This document shows positions 10,048-19,586 of a DNA stretch of 64,000 nucleotides, piece by piece. Each line of letters begins with the position of its first letter. The first letter of the stretch is position 1. Under the pieces are notes generated by a model that saw only the letters and a list, made by a program, of their open reading frames with translations, had not been told where the DNA came from and made no database searches. The position numbers and the translations under genes were made by a program. This DNA comes from Salinicoccus halodurans (GTDB lineage: Bacteria; Bacillota; Bacilli; Staphylococcales; Salinicoccaceae): contig NZ_FOTB01000001.1 in NCBI RefSeq assembly GCF_900114445.1, positions 244,937 to 308,936 on the forward strand. Direction: 5' to 3'.

Positions 10048-10067
10048 TGTGTCCCGCCAGGGACACA
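10048..10067. promoter_or_regulatory. perfect inverted repeat upstream of ptsHI
   Basis: TGTGTCCC (10048-10055) and GGGACACA (10060-10067) form an 8-4-8 perfect inverted repeat ending 10 bases before the candidate -35 box. No T tract follows, and its position upstream of the promoter suits an operator or activator site. It does not match the usual catabolite-response element. The regulator is unknown. Confidence 0.5.
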
Positions 10068-10077
10068 AATTGTAAAG

Positions 10078-10105
10078 TTTACACATGCAATGTTAGTGGT
10101 ATATT
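10078..10105 (+). promoter_or_regulatory. candidate ptsHI promoter
   Basis: TTTACA (10078-10083), a 16-bp spacer and TATATT (10100-10105). It would give a leader of about 95 bases before ptsH. A second possible -10 (TAGAAT, about 10129) lies downstream without a good -35. Confidence 0.5.
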
Positions 10106-10205
10106 GGCAATATCAGAATGAAACGTGGTAGAATGTAGGTAATCATGTTTAACAATCATGAACAACCTAAATTAAATTATAAGTAAGCAAAAGGAGACTG
10201 GCATA

Positions 10206-10472
10206 ATGGAACAAAAATCTTATCTAATTACAGACGAAACAGGAATTCACGCTAGACCGGCGACTATATTGGTGCAGACAGCATCTAAATTCGATTCTGA
10301 CATTCAATTGGAGTACAATGCTAAAAAAGTGAACTTGAAATCCATCATGGGTGTAATGTCACTGGGCGTTGGAAAAGATTCTGAAGTGACTGTATATGCT
10401 GAAGGAAAAGACGAAGAAGAAGCGCTGGAAGCAATTACTGAAACTCTTTCTAAAGAAGGACTGACTGAATAA
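10206..10472 (+). CDS. ptsH: phosphocarrier protein HPr
   Basis: The soluble phosphocarrier of the sugar phosphotransferase system, passing phosphate from enzyme I to EIIA domains and, in Gram-positives, acting in catabolite repression. 88 residues with the catalytic His15 in TGIHARPAT and the regulatory Ser46 in LKSIMGVMS, the HPr kinase site. AAAGGAGA precedes the ATG. The stop overlaps ptsI by one base. Confidence 0.98.
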   Translation: MEQKSYLITDETGIHARPATILVQTASKFDSDIQLEYNAKKVNLKSIMGVMSLGVGKDSEVTVYAEGKDEEEALEAITETLSKEGLTE

Positions 10473-12199
10473 TGTCTAAAATTCTCAAAGGGATTGGAGC
10501 AAGTGATGGCGTAGCAATCGCTGCGGCATATTCACTTGAGGAACCGGATCTTACGATCGGTCAAACTTCCGTCGAAGAAGGCCAGGAAGACCGGGAAGTG
10601 GAAAACTTCAAAGGTGCTTTCAACCAATCCAAAGTTGAAATTACAAAAATAAGGAATCATGCAGAGGAAGCTGTCGGACCGGAGCATGCTGCGATATTTG
10701 ACGCGCACCTGCTTGTTCTGGACGATCCTGAGTTCCTGGGGCCGATCGAAGACGGCATCCGCAACGATAAAAAAAGTGCAGCGCAGTCACTCGTGGATAC
10801 GAGAGACCAGTTTGTAGCGATTTTCGAAGGTATGGATAATGAGTACATGAAGGAAAGGGCAGCGGATATCAAAGACGTATCCAAACGCGTCCTTGCACAT
10901 ATCCTCGGCAAAGAACTGCCGGATCCAAGCAATATCGACAAGCCGGTCGTCATCGTGGCTGAAGACCTTACGCCATCCGATACGGCGCAGCTGGATAAGA
11001 AATTCGTCAAAGGGTTCGTAACGAACATCGGCGGACGCACATCGCATTCGGCAATCATGTCCCGTTCCCTCGAGATTCCTGCTGTAGTGGGCACAAAGGA
11101 AATCACGGAAGTTGTCAAAGTGGGCGATCAGATTATCGTGGACGGCAGCGCAGGCGATGTCATCGTGGAACCATCTGATAAAGAAATCAAGGCCTACGAA
11201 GAGAAGGCGGCTAAAGTAGAAGAAGAAAAAGCTGAACTTCAAAAACTTGTCGATGAACCATCCAAATCAATGGACGGAATTGAAGTTGAACTTGCGGCCA
11301 ATATCGGTACACCGGATGATCTTGAAGGTGTCACTTCCAATGGTGCAGAAGGTATAGGACTGTACCGTACAGAATTCCTGTACATGGGCAGAAATGAGAT
11401 ACCAAGTGAGGAAGAACAGTACGAAGCCTATAAAAAAGTGCTTGAAGGCATGGACGGTAAACCCGTTGTTGTCCGCACACTCGACGTAGGCGGAGACAAA
11501 GAACTGCCTTATCTGGATCTGCCTAAGGAAATGAATCCGTTCCTCGGATTCCGTGCAGTACGCATGACACTGGATAATGAAGAATTATTCAGAACACAGC
11601 TCAGAGCACTGCTCCGTGCGAGTGCACATGGCAATCTGAAAATCATGTTCCCGATGATTGCGACAATCGATGAGTTCAACCGTGCAAAAGCATTGCTTAT
11701 TGATGAAAAGGAAAAATTGGTTGAAAAAGGCACAGATGTAAAAGAAGATATCGAAGTTGGAATCATGATCGAGATTCCTTCCGCTGCGATTATTGCAGAC
11801 CAGTTTGCGAAAGTTGTAGACTTCTTCTCCATCGGTACAAACGACCTGATTCAATATACAATGGCAGCCGACCGCATGAACGAAGCAGTCAGCTACCTGT
11901 ATCAGCCGTACCACCCGGCACTTCTGCGTCTGATCCAACTCGTGATCAATGCGGCACACAAAGAAGGCAAATGGGCAGGCATGTGCGGGGAAATGGCAGG
12001 AGACGAAAAAGCCATTCCGTTACTGCTCGGCCTCGGCCTGGATGAATTCTCCATGAGTGCATCCTCTGTCCTCAAAGCCCGCAAGCAGATTTCCGGTCTG
12101 AAGAAAACAGACATGGAAAAACTTGCATTGTCAGCAGTGGATTGTGCAGAAACAGAAGAAGTGCTCGCTCTTGTGGAAGAGTATACAAACAGAGCATAG
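10472..12199 (+). CDS. ptsI: phosphoenolpyruvate-protein phosphotransferase (enzyme I)
   Basis: Takes phosphate from PEP and passes it to HPr. 575 residues, normal length. The N-terminal HPr-binding/phosphohistidine region has [17 protein letters not shown], with the active His near residue 190. The C-terminal TIM barrel has [44 protein letters not shown] and the PEP-binding CGEMAGDE. Its ATG overlaps the ptsH TAA. A strong terminator follows 22 bases after the stop. Confidence 0.98.
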   Translation: MSKILKGIGASDGVAIAAAYSLEEPDLTIGQTSVEEGQEDREVENFKGAFNQSKVEITKIRNHAEEAVGPEHAAIFDAHLLVLDDPEFLGPIEDGIRNDKKSAAQSLVDTRDQFVAIFEGMDNEYMKERAADIKDVSKRVLAHILGKELPDPSNIDKPVVIVAEDLTPSDTAQLDKKFVKGFVTNIGGRTSHSAIMSRSLEIPAVVGTKEITEVVKVGDQIIVDGSAGDVIVEPSDKEIKAYEEKAAKVEEEKAELQKLVDEPSKSMDGIEVELAANIGTPDDLEGVTSNGAEGIGLYRTEFLYMGRNEIPSEEEQYEAYKKVLEGMDGKPVVVRTLDVGGDKELPYLDLPKEMNPFLGFRAVRMTLDNEELFRTQLRALLRASAHGNLKIMFPMIATIDEFNRAKALLIDEKEKLVEKGTDVKEDIEVGIMIEIPSAAIIADQFAKVVDFFSIGTNDLIQYTMAADRMNEAVSYLYQPYHPALLRLIQLVINAAHKEGKWAGMCGEMAGDEKAIPLLLGLGLDEFSMSASSVLKARKQISGLKKTDMEKLALSAVDCAETEEVLALVEEYTNRA

Positions 12200-12221
12200 A
12201 GAATATATGATTTATTGAGAG

Positions 12222-12252
12222 TCTCCCGCACCTTTTGGTACGGGAGATTTTT
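12222..12252 (+). terminator. ptsHI terminator
   Basis: TCTCCCG-CACC pairs with GGTACGGGAGA (one internal mismatch) around a TTTT loop, followed by TTTTTG. Confidence 0.85.
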
Positions 12253-12427
12253 GATTGAAGTTTATCTGGGTCCGCATTATCTTTTCGGCTGAATTGATGT
12301 GAGCCGCTTCTTGCTCCGAAAAAAATCTACAACTCCTGTCGCTGATTTTGATTTAAAGATAAGAAAGGACTAATGCATACGCTCAAACGCCAATCTGATA
12401 TAATGAAGAAAAAAGTGGGTGGCCGGT

Positions 12428-13732
12428 GTGAAAGAGCAGTCTCGCAGCCCAATCCAGCTGTATCTTACGCTGCCGATTTTGGCATGGTCGTTGTTTGATT
12501 TTGCGAATACGATTTTCAGTGCGAACATAGTGACGTTGTTTTTTCCTCAATACATAACGGAGATGGTGGGGACTGATCCGCGTCTGGAACAGATTGCATC
12601 AACAATTATCGCTTATGCGAATGCGGTGTCCGCAATGCTCCTCATCTTATTTTCCCCGCTGTACGGGGTGACGATGGACCGGACGGGCAGGCGTAAAAAA
12701 TATGTGATGGTGTTTACCCTCATGTGCGTTGCGGCAACGATCATGATGGGAATCTTCGGCGGCACGGACTCCGAAACCTGGCTCGGTCTGCCGAACGGCT
12801 TGATCCTGACGATCATTTTATTCGTTTTTGCGAAGTTCTGTTTCAGTTCGGGGAATGTTTTCTATGATGGTATGCTGTCCGGTCTCGGCAACAGAAGGGA
12901 GATTCCGCTCATTTCCGGTTTTGGTGTGGCACTCGGTTATCTGGGAACGCTATTCGGCATCTTTTCCGTGATTCTGCTAATCGGCGATGCGCCGACGCAT
13001 CACACGTTCTGGCTGTCCGGAATTCTTTTCCTGATTTTTGCACTGCCGATCTTCTTTATCAATAAAGACCGGCGTGTGCCTCCGAAACCAAAGCAGCCTT
13101 TTATAAAGGGGTACAGGGATATTTACCGTACATTCAAAGAGGCACGGCAGTACCCGTCAATTTTCTTCTTTATGATTGCATACTTTTTCGTCAATGATGC
13201 ACTGGCGACCGCGATTGCGATGATGCAGCCGTATGCGACGACAGTCGTCGGTTTTGAAGCGGGTGCTTTCCTTGTCATTTTCATGGTCGCGACTGCATTC
13301 AGTATCATCGGCGCCATCGTCTTCAGTTTCATCAATCGGACGATCGGTTCTAAAAAGACATTCCTTTCCATTGCCATTCTGCTGGCAGTCGCGATTGTGA
13401 TTGCAGCGGTACCGCTGCCGATGTGGACATTCTGGATTGCCGCATGCCTCTTCGGCATTGCGATGGGGTCCACCTGGGTGGTCAGCCGCACGATGATCAT
13501 CGAACTTGCGCCGCCCGGCAGGGAAGGACAATTTTTCGGTCTGTTTGCATTCAGTGCAAAGATGAGTGCAATCATTGGTCCCTTCGTCTATGGCTCGATC
13601 ACTTTACTGCTTGCGGATTATGGAACCATCGCATCAAGAATCGCGATTACAAGTCTGATCGTCATGATACTGATCGGGATCTTTTTCCATATGAAAGTGA
13701 AAGAGGAACCGCCTGAAGCGGTCCGGCAATAA
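12428..13732 (+). CDS. major facilitator transporter, UMF1/Atg22-like (YxiO type)
   Basis: A 434-residue transporter with about twelve hydrophobic helices. The opening (LPILAWSLFDFANTIFSANIVTLFFPQYITE), DRTGRRKKYVM between helices 2 and 3, and SRTMIIELAPPGREGQFFGLF in the second half resemble the Atg22/UMF1 branch of the MFS. Substrate unknown. GTG at 12428 is preferred because GGGTGG lies about 5 bases upstream; an in-frame GTG at 12419 has no site. A TATAAT at 12399-12404 is the probable -10. The ~220 bases between ptsI and this gene otherwise hold only the ptsI terminator. Confidence 0.85.
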   Translation: MKEQSRSPIQLYLTLPILAWSLFDFANTIFSANIVTLFFPQYITEMVGTDPRLEQIASTIIAYANAVSAMLLILFSPLYGVTMDRTGRRKKYVMVFTLMCVAATIMMGIFGGTDSETWLGLPNGLILTIILFVFAKFCFSSGNVFYDGMLSGLGNRREIPLISGFGVALGYLGTLFGIFSVILLIGDAPTHHTFWLSGILFLIFALPIFFINKDRRVPPKPKQPFIKGYRDIYRTFKEARQYPSIFFFMIAYFFVNDALATAIAMMQPYATTVVGFEAGAFLVIFMVATAFSIIGAIVFSFINRTIGSKKTFLSIAILLAVAIVIAAVPLPMWTFWIAACLFGIAMGSTWVVSRTMIIELAPPGREGQFFGLFAFSAKMSAIIGPFVYGSITLLLADYGTIASRIAITSLIVMILIGIFFHMKVKEEPPEAVRQ

Positions 13733-13767
13733 AATGCTGCTCTCTTCTGTGTATGATATGCACCCTC

Positions 13768-13792
13768 AAAATTGAAATCCAAATTCAATTTT
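13768..13792. terminator. AT-rich inverted repeat after the MFS gene
   Basis: AAAATTGAA (13768-13776) and TTCAATTTT (13784-13792) with a 7-base loop, 36 bases after the stop. A weak terminator is plausible; stability is low because the stem is AT-rich. Confidence 0.4.
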
Positions 13793-13852
13793 AATGGCAC
13801 ATCACAGTATGGAGACAGGAGTTTTATCATGCAGGATCATCCAAAAATCAAT

Positions 13853-13870
13853 TTGATAATAATTTCACAA
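13853..13870. promoter_or_regulatory. Rex-like operator upstream of cydAB
   Basis: TTGATAATAATTTCACAA matches the redox regulator Rex consensus (TTGTGAA-W4-TTCACAA) at 12 of its 14 defined positions; the left half-site is the degenerate one. It ends two bases before the candidate -35 (TTGTCA at 13873-13878). Rex controls fermentation and bd oxidase genes in staphylococci, which fits. Confidence 0.55.
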
Positions 13871-13872
13871 AA

Positions 13873-13902
13873 TTGTCATGGAAAATGCATAGTTCTTATT
13901 AT
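13873..13902 (+). promoter_or_regulatory. candidate cydAB promoter
   Basis: TTGTCA (13873-13878), 18-bp spacer, TATTAT (13897-13902). An alternative -10, TATAAT at 13923-13928, has a poor -35 at the right distance. Either gives a short leader before cydA. Confidence 0.45.
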
Positions 13903-13958
13903 CATTGGAGCGGCTTACAGTCTATAATTAGGGGTAAGTTATTAAAGAGGTGATCTTG

Positions 13959-15311
13959 ATGGATGACGTTATACTTGGCCGTGTACTGACAGCGACAACG
14001 CTTGGATTCCATATCATATTTGCAACTATTGGAGTCGGTATGCCAATCGTCTTCATGGTGCTCGAATTTTTAGGAATCAGGAAGAAAGACACTGATTACC
14101 TGACCATGGCACGCCGTATCGCAAAAGGTTATACGGTAACTGTGGCAGTGGGGGTAGTGACCGGTACGATCATTGGTCTGCAGCTCTCGCTCATATGGCC
14201 TGATTTCATGAGGCTTGGCGGACAGATTATTGCTCTGCCGCTGTTTATGGAAACATTCGCATTCTTCTTTGAAGCGATTTTCCTGGGGATTTTCCTGTAT
14301 ACATGGGACCGTTTTAAAAACCCGTGGCACCACTGGCTTTTAAATATCCCGATTGTCATCGGGTCGTCTTTATCCGCAGTGTTCATTACGACAGTGAACT
14401 CATTCATGAACACACCCGCAGGATTTGATATGGTGGACGGCGAACTGATCAACATCGATCCACTCGCCGCGATGTTCAACCCGTCAACCTGGGTGAGGGT
14501 GTTCCACGTTGTGGCGACTGCATATACAACAGCAATATTCCTGATCGCATCTATCGGGGCATTCAAACTGCTCCGTTCCAAATTCAATGAGGACCGGGAG
14601 TATCACAAAAAAGGTCTGAAAGTGATGATGGTCGTCGGTCTTATTGCGGCTTCCATGACGGCGCTTGCAGGGGACCTGTCTGCTAAATTCCTTCATGAAC
14701 ATCAGCCGGAAAAACTCGCTGCACTCGAATGGCACTTCGAGACTGAAGATAATGCAGATCTGATACTGTTCGGCATGCTCGATGAGGAGAACCAGGAAGT
14801 TAAATATGAACTCAGAATCCCAAGCTTCCTGAGTTTCCTGGCAGGCAGTTCCTTCGATACGGAAGTGACGGGGCTGAACGATATACCGGAAGATGAACAT
14901 CCGCCTCTGGTGATCCACTACTTCTTTGATATCATGGTATTCTTCGGCTTCTATGCACTCGGGATTTCAATTCTTTACTTCATAGCGAAATTCACGAGAC
15001 TGGACGAACACCATCCAGCTCTGCTGTATGCCTATGTATTGACCGGGCCGCTCACGATGGCAGCCATCGAGGCAGGGTGGTTCCTTGCAGAAATGGGCCG
15101 CCAGCCGTGGATATTGAGAGGTTACATGAGGGTTTCCGAAGCCGTCACCAATGCAGACGGTCTGGGTGTCACACTGGTTGCATTCGTCATCCTCTATGCG
15201 CTGCTCGGCTTTACATGCAGCTACGTGCTTCTGAGGATGTTCAAAGGAAAAAGTGCACAGCAGGACCGCTTTGACCTGTATGGTGAGCGTTATAAAGGAG
15301 GTCAGCTGTAA
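13959..15311 (+). CDS. cydA: cytochrome bd quinol oxidase subunit I
   Basis: Large subunit of the bd-type terminal oxidase; oxidises menaquinol and reduces oxygen in the membrane. 450 residues with multiple helices. Heme-ligand His18 lies in TLGFHIIFA; further signatures are FLGIFLYTWDRF, RVFHVVATAYTTAIF and EMGRQPWILRGYMR. The Q-loop is of the short type. The start is taken at ATG 13959, 7 bases after AAAGAGG; an in-frame GTG at 13950 overlaps that site. cydB starts within the stop codon. Confidence 0.96.
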   Translation: MDDVILGRVLTATTLGFHIIFATIGVGMPIVFMVLEFLGIRKKDTDYLTMARRIAKGYTVTVAVGVVTGTIIGLQLSLIWPDFMRLGGQIIALPLFMETFAFFFEAIFLGIFLYTWDRFKNPWHHWLLNIPIVIGSSLSAVFITTVNSFMNTPAGFDMVDGELINIDPLAAMFNPSTWVRVFHVVATAYTTAIFLIASIGAFKLLRSKFNEDREYHKKGLKVMMVVGLIAASMTALAGDLSAKFLHEHQPEKLAALEWHFETEDNADLILFGMLDEENQEVKYELRIPSFLSFLAGSSFDTEVTGLNDIPEDEHPPLVIHYFFDIMVFFGFYALGISILYFIAKFTRLDEHHPALLYAYVLTGPLTMAAIEAGWFLAEMGRQPWILRGYMRVSEAVTNADGLGVTLVAFVILYALLGFTCSYVLLRMFKGKSAQQDRFDLYGERYKGGQL

Positions 15312-16336
15312 TGAGCTACGAAATTATAGGTATCACAGTGCTCTGGACGTTCCTCTACGGTTATATCATCATTGCCTCGATCGACTTCGGGGCGGGATTC
15401 TTCAACTTCTACAGCAAGGTGACCGGAACAGATAATATCATCAGTCCGATCATCGGGCGCTATCTTAATCCGGTCTGGGAAGTGACGAACGTCTTTTTCG
15501 TCTTCTTCTTCGTCGGAATTGTCGGTTTCTATCCGGACACGGCGTACTATTACGGGACAGCGCTCCTGATTCCGGCAAGCATCGCGCTGATCCTGCTCTC
15601 CATCCGGGGAAGCTACTACGCATTCAACTCATATAATAAAGAATCTAAAATGTCATGGGCCTTCCTTTACGGTGTGACTGGACTGCTCATTCCGGCGTCA
15701 CTGTCGGTCGCGCTCGTCATTTCAGAAGGAGGATATATCATCCAGGACGACAGCGGCATCCAGCTGAACCTGGAGGAGCTGCTGTTCAGCACCTATTCCT
15801 GGTCGGTCGTTTTCCTGGCTATCATTACGGTGCTTTACGTATCCAGTGCCTTCCTGACTTTCTATGCCAACCGGGCCCGGGCGAAAGAGGCGACAGAGCT
15901 GACACGCCGCTGGTTTTTGATTTGGACGCTGCCGATGCTGGTCATTACCCAGTTCGTGTTCCTGGGGCTCCGTGACCACAACTACGAACACTTCACGAAT
16001 GCGCAGAACGTCTGGTATTTATTCGGGTTGAGTCTCCTCTTCATGGGAATCGCAGTGTATCTGGTCTGGAGGCGCATCAACTACGGGCTGGCGTTCATCA
16101 TGATCATGATGCAGTACGGTTTTGCATTTTTCGGATACGGCATAAGTAAGATGCCGTACATCCTGTATCCTTATGTCGAGATCAATACGTCTGTTGTCAA
16201 CGATGCAATGGCGCTGGCTTTGACGGTTGTGTTCGTACTCGGACTGTTCATGCTCATACCAAGCCTCGGGCTGCTGCTCAGGCTGTTCCTGTTCGATAAG
16301 GATTATGTGCAGGGTAAAGACAATAGTAAATATTAG
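15311..16336 (+). CDS. cydB: cytochrome bd quinol oxidase subunit II
   Basis: Second subunit of the bd oxidase, a 341-residue polytopic protein with about eight helices. The N-terminal segment (TVLWTFLYGYIIIASIDFGAGFFNF), NPVWEVTNVFFVFFFVG and YGISKMPYI are typical of CydB. The ATG shares a base with the cydA stop, and AAAGGAGG lies inside the cydA 3' end, so the two are translationally coupled. cydCD assembly genes are not in the window. Confidence 0.95.
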   Translation: MSYEIIGITVLWTFLYGYIIIASIDFGAGFFNFYSKVTGTDNIISPIIGRYLNPVWEVTNVFFVFFFVGIVGFYPDTAYYYGTALLIPASIALILLSIRGSYYAFNSYNKESKMSWAFLYGVTGLLIPASLSVALVISEGGYIIQDDSGIQLNLEELLFSTYSWSVVFLAIITVLYVSSAFLTFYANRARAKEATELTRRWFLIWTLPMLVITQFVFLGLRDHNYEHFTNAQNVWYLFGLSLLFMGIAVYLVWRRINYGLAFIMIMMQYGFAFFGYGISKMPYILYPYVEINTSVVNDAMALALTVVFVLGLFMLIPSLGLLLRLFLFDKDYVQGKDNSKY

Positions 16337-16375
16337 GCTGAATTAATTTTCTGATTGATGAAGGGGAAATGAACG

Positions 16376-17038
16376 ATGAATAAAGAATTTGCAGTAATCG
16401 GTCTGGGCCGCTTCGGCGGCAGCATTGTCAAAGAACTGAGAGAGATGGAAACTGACGTCCTGGCCATAGACATAGACGAGGAACGTGTGAATGAGTTTGC
16501 CGATATTGCGACGCAGTCCGTCATCGGAAACACCACAGACGAAACAGTGCTCAAGAATCTCGGATTGCGCAATTTCGACAATGTCATCGTTGCAATCGGG
16601 GATAACATCCAGTCGAGCATCCTGACGACATTGCTGCTGAAGGATCTTGGTGTAAAAAAAGTGACGGTAAAAGCCCAGAGCGATTATCATGCACGAGTGC
16701 TTGATAAGATTGGCGCGGACGTCGTGGTACATCCGGAACGGGATATGGGCCGGCGTATTGCCCACCGGCTCGTGTCCTCCTCTGTATTGGATTATCTGGA
16801 ACTCTCCGATGAACATTCCATCGTCGAAATATATGCCACAGAAAAACTCGCGGAGCAGACGCTCCTGGACCTGGATATCAGGGCGGAGTACGGTGTGAGC
16901 GTGATTGCAATCAAGCGGGGATCGGACATCATCGTCAGTCCTGATCCGACGGTCAATATCAAGGAGACCGACGTACTCATCGTCATCGGTACCGATGACG
17001 ACCTGAACAAGTTTGAAAAATTATTGAATAAAGAATAA
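16376..17038 (+). CDS. Ktr/Trk potassium uptake regulatory protein (RCK domain), KtrC-like
   Basis: A 220-residue cytoplasmic gating subunit for a Ktr K+ channel. The N-terminal RCK_N Rossmann domain has FAVIGLGRFGGSIVKEL and AIDIDEERVNEFAD; the C-terminal ~80 residues form an RCK_C domain, the site where c-di-AMP binds in staphylococcal KtrA/KtrC. In S. aureus the KtrC gene also follows cydAB, which supports that name. AAGGGG is 9 bases before the ATG. A membrane partner is not encoded here. A long bidirectional terminator follows. Confidence 0.92.
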   Translation: MNKEFAVIGLGRFGGSIVKELREMETDVLAIDIDEERVNEFADIATQSVIGNTTDETVLKNLGLRNFDNVIVAIGDNIQSSILTTLLLKDLGVKKVTVKAQSDYHARVLDKIGADVVVHPERDMGRRIAHRLVSSSVLDYLELSDEHSIVEIYATEKLAEQTLLDLDIRAEYGVSVIAIKRGSDIIVSPDPTVNIKETDVLIVIGTDDDLNKFEKLLNKE

Positions 17039-17054
17039 TTGAGCGGACAGAACG

Positions 17055-17103
17055 AAAACATCCCCCGGATGCACCAGATGGTGAAGCCCGGGGGATGTTT
17101 TTT
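17055..17103. terminator. bidirectional terminator between ktrC-like gene and rnjA
   Basis: Perfect 14-bp stem (17055-17068 with 17088-17101, core ATCCCCCGG/CCGGGGGAT), with a nested CACCA/TGGTG pairing in the loop. T run on the plus side and A run on the other, so it can serve both convergent genes. Confidence 0.9.
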
Positions 17104-17109
17104 ATCATT

Positions 17110-18804
17110 TTATTTTTGTGCTGCGCCTGTTTCCTGATCGACTCTCATGATCATTGGAAGGATCATAGGTCTTCTGCGTGTCTTTCTGTAGAGATGATTG
17201 CTGAGCTCTTCGATTATGAGCTGCTTCACGTGATACCACTGTGCATCATCTTTAGTATTGAGAAGATTGATCACATCGCCTTTGATTTTCTTTTCAGCGC
17301 TGCGGATCAGTCCGTAGGATTCCCTCATATAGACGAAACCACGTGAAATGATATCCGGTCCGCTCAGCAGTTCGCCTGTTTTAAAGTCGATGGAGACAAC
17401 GACGATTGCGAGTCCTTCTTCAGACAGATCTTTTCTGTCACGAAGCACGATATTACCGATGTCGCCAATGCCGATGCCGTCGACGAATACAGTGCCTGCC
17501 TGTACGCGCTGCGAAAGTCGTGCACTGTCGCTTTTAAGTGCAAGGACGTCACCGATTTCCATCAGGAAGATGTTCTCAGGATCCATCCCTGTGTTGACGG
17601 CAAGCTCTTTATGAAGATGGAGCATGCGGTATTCGCCGTGGATCGGCATGAAGTACTTCGGTCTTATGAGCCTCAGCATGAGTTTCTGCTCTTCCTGCGA
17701 ACCGTGTCCTGAAGTATGGATGTTGGAAAGTTTACCGTGAATCACATCCGCCCCGGCTTTATACAATGCGTTGATTGTACGGTTTACGCTGAGCGTATTA
17801 CCGGGAATCGGTGATGAACTGAAGACGACAGTATCATCCGGTATGATACTGATCTGGCGGTGTGTGCCGTTCGCGATCCTGGAGAGCGCAGCCATCGGCT
17901 CGCCCTGGGAACCTGTACACAGTATCATCACTTTATGCTTTTCGACCTTGTTTATCATCTTCGGTTCAATGAATGTTTCCGGCGGTGCTTTGATGTAGCC
18001 GAGCTCCGTACCGATGCGGATATTGTTTTCCATGCTGCGGCCGAATATGCAGATCTTGCGATCAAACTTCACGGCTGCATCGATTGCCTGCTGAACACGG
18101 TAGATGTTGGATGCGAATGTTGCGAAGATGATCCTTCCGGCACATTTCCTGAAAATATCCTCTACATTCTGTCCGACTGCTTTTTCACTGATTGTGAAAT
18201 TCGGTACTGTCGCATTTGTAGAGTCGGAGAGAAGGCACAGGACGCCTTCTTCACCAAGCTGAGCCATCTTGGCAATGTTTGCCGGCTCACCGACAGGTGT
18301 GAAATCGAATTTGAAATCCCCTGTGTGAACAATATTGCCTTCAGGTGTCTTTACCACGACACCGTAGGCTTCCGGAATGGAATGGGTCGTAAGGTAGAAT
18401 TCAACAGACATGTGTTTGAATTTCAGCACCGTATCCTCTTCAATAGGGTTGAGTTCCGCGGTCCTCAGGAGATGGTGTTCCTCCAGTTTGTTGCGGATCA
18501 GCCCGAGTGCAAGCGGTCCGGAATAGATCGGCACATTGATTTCTTTCAGTAAAAATGGAATCCCGCCGATGTGATCCTCGTGACCGTGTGTAATGATCAG
18601 CGCACTGATGCGCTCCTGATTCTCTTTCAGGTATGTGTAGTCCGGGATGACGTAATCGATGCCGAGCTGCTCGTCGTCCGGGAATTTGATCCCGGCGTCA
18701 ATCACTATGATTTCATCTTTATATTCAATGCAGTAAGTGTTTTTTCCGATTTCCCCGAGTCCCCCGAGGGCGAATACACCTACTTCACCTTTTTCAAGTC
18801 CCAT
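17110..18804 (-). CDS. rnjA: ribonuclease J1
   Basis: Endo- and 5'-3' exoribonuclease of the metallo-beta-lactamase family, central to mRNA turnover and rRNA maturation in Firmicutes. 564 residues. The Zn motif [10 protein letters not shown] is near residues 73-82, followed by the beta-CASP region ([26 protein letters not shown]) and the phosphate-pocket segment [12 protein letters not shown]. The start overlaps the rpoY stop (TGATG), as in the Bacillus and Staphylococcus arrangement. Confidence 0.96.
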   Translation of the reverse strand: MGLEKGEVGVFALGGLGEIGKNTYCIEYKDEIIVIDAGIKFPDDEQLGIDYVIPDYTYLKENQERISALIITHGHEDHIGGIPFLLKEINVPIYSGPLALGLIRNKLEEHHLLRTAELNPIEEDTVLKFKHMSVEFYLTTHSIPEAYGVVVKTPEGNIVHTGDFKFDFTPVGEPANIAKMAQLGEEGVLCLLSDSTNATVPNFTISEKAVGQNVEDIFRKCAGRIIFATFASNIYRVQQAIDAAVKFDRKICIFGRSMENNIRIGTELGYIKAPPETFIEPKMINKVEKHKVMILCTGSQGEPMAALSRIANGTHRQISIIPDDTVVFSSSPIPGNTLSVNRTINALYKAGADVIHGKLSNIHTSGHGSQEEQKLMLRLIRPKYFMPIHGEYRMLHLHKELAVNTGMDPENIFLMEIGDVLALKSDSARLSQRVQAGTVFVDGIGIGDIGNIVLRDRKDLSEEGLAIVVVSIDFKTGELLSGPDIISRGFVYMRESYGLIRSAEKKIKGDVINLLNTKDDAQWYHVKQLIIEELSNHLYRKTRRRPMILPMIMRVDQETGAAQK

Positions 18805-19019
18805 CAGACGTTCTCCACGTTGAAATCTGTGTTGTTCTCTTTTTCGTACTCCAGGTGTTCGGGACTCAATTCCTGTACGAATTCGATGTTGTAGCTTTCG
18901 TCTTTCAGAGCGCGTCTGACCTGTGTTTCAGACTCTGCTTCAAAATAACGTGTGTGTGTATCCTCACGAATGATTCTTGTATCCAGTGTTTCCTGGAAAA
19001 ATACTTTAAAAACTGCCAT
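18804..19019 (-). CDS. rpoY: RNA polymerase epsilon subunit
   Basis: Small accessory subunit of Firmicutes RNA polymerase (DUF1447). 71 residues starting [20 protein letters not shown] with the typical [16 protein letters not shown] segment. GAAGGAG lies upstream of the ATG. It is the first gene of a two-gene operon with rnjA; a TATACA about 30 bases upstream may be its -10. Its position next to rnjA is conserved and confirms the assignment. Confidence 0.95.
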   Translation of the reverse strand: MAVFKVFFQETLDTRIIREDTHTRYFEAESETQVRRALKDESYNIEFVQELSPEHLEYEKENNTDFNVENV

Positions 19020-19083
19020 TTGTCATTAACTCCTTCATATATCTGTATAGTATTTTAAAAATGATTGTTGAAATGCTTACAAT

Positions 19084-19113
19084 AAAAAAATGTGTGCTGC
19101 TTTAGACAGCACA
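19084..19113 (-). terminator. terminator of the small basic peptide gene
   Basis: On the minus strand TGTGCTG and CAGCACA (genome 19107-19113 and 19093-19099) enclose a 7-base loop, followed by C, A and seven T. It lies 15 bases after the peptide stop and upstream of rpoY. Confidence 0.85.
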
Positions 19114-19127
19114 ATAAAGGAAGGGGC

Positions 19128-19226
19128 TTATTTGTCCCCCTTCATATATTCGTTGTTCAGCAACCCTTTTCTACCGAGAATGCGTCTAAGCTTCTGCTTC
19201 AGCTTCTTACGTAAACGTCTAAGCAT
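19128..19226 (-). CDS. 32-residue strongly basic peptide, unknown function
   Basis: A short ORF starting MLRRLRKKLKQKLRRILGRK and ending EYMKGDK. Its first 20 residues contain eleven Lys/Arg in an amphipathic pattern of L/I and K/R. A GAGGG lies about 11 bases before the ATG, a TATAAT (minus strand, 19265-19270) 38 bases upstream, and a strong intrinsic terminator 15 bases after the stop, so it looks like a stand-alone transcription unit between the 87-aa gene and rpoY-rnjA. Function not recognised: possibly an RNA- or membrane-binding peptide. Coding status rests on the signals and on codon-like organisation only. Confidence 0.6.
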   Translation of the reverse strand: MLRRLRKKLKQKLRRILGRKGLLNNEYMKGDK

Positions 19227-19322
19227 ACAGACCACATCCCTCATTCAGCTTAAGTTTATTTTACATTATAGACGTATGACATGCAAAGACTTTATAATAA
19301 GAAGAAAGTGGAGGGATCGAAT

Positions 19323-19586
19323 ATGAAAGAAAAGCGGATTATTGAAACAATCCTTTTGGAGCGTGAAAGACAGGATCGGAACATGGTAAGGCTGGAGTTC
19401 AATGTACATCCTGATATTGTCGTCATGAATTTTATCTACGAAGAGCCGGCAGGGGATGAGGATGTGCATAAACAGCGCCATAACCATGATCCGGAACTTA
19501 TGGACGAGGAAACTTTTGAAGCCTTGAAGAAAGAATTGTACGACAGGAATATCCCATTTAAACAAAGGCGCGACGAGTTCATGTAA
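19323..19586 (+). CDS. 87-residue hypothetical protein
   Basis: A soluble acidic protein (MKEKRIIETILLERERQDR..., with PDIVVMNFIYEEPAGDED in the middle and KQRRDEFM at the end). GTGGAGGG is 7 bases before the ATG, which decides the start over an upstream in-frame ATG at 19281. The 3' end of the reading frame is itself part of a terminator hairpin. No domain recognised. It is divergent from the basic peptide gene and convergent with def. Confidence 0.75.
   Translation: MKEKRIIETILLERERQDRNMVRLEFNVHPDIVVMNFIYEEPAGDEDVHKQRHNHDPELMDEETFEALKKELYDRNIPFKQRRDEFM

Noticed and set aside
13768-13792. AT palindrome after the MFS gene as an operator for cydAB
   Set aside because: It lies about 190 bases before cydA and just after a stop codon; a weak terminator is simpler.
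17860-18552. 230-codon plus-strand frame opposite rnjA
   Set aside because: Shadow of a convincing RNase J1; no site or motif.
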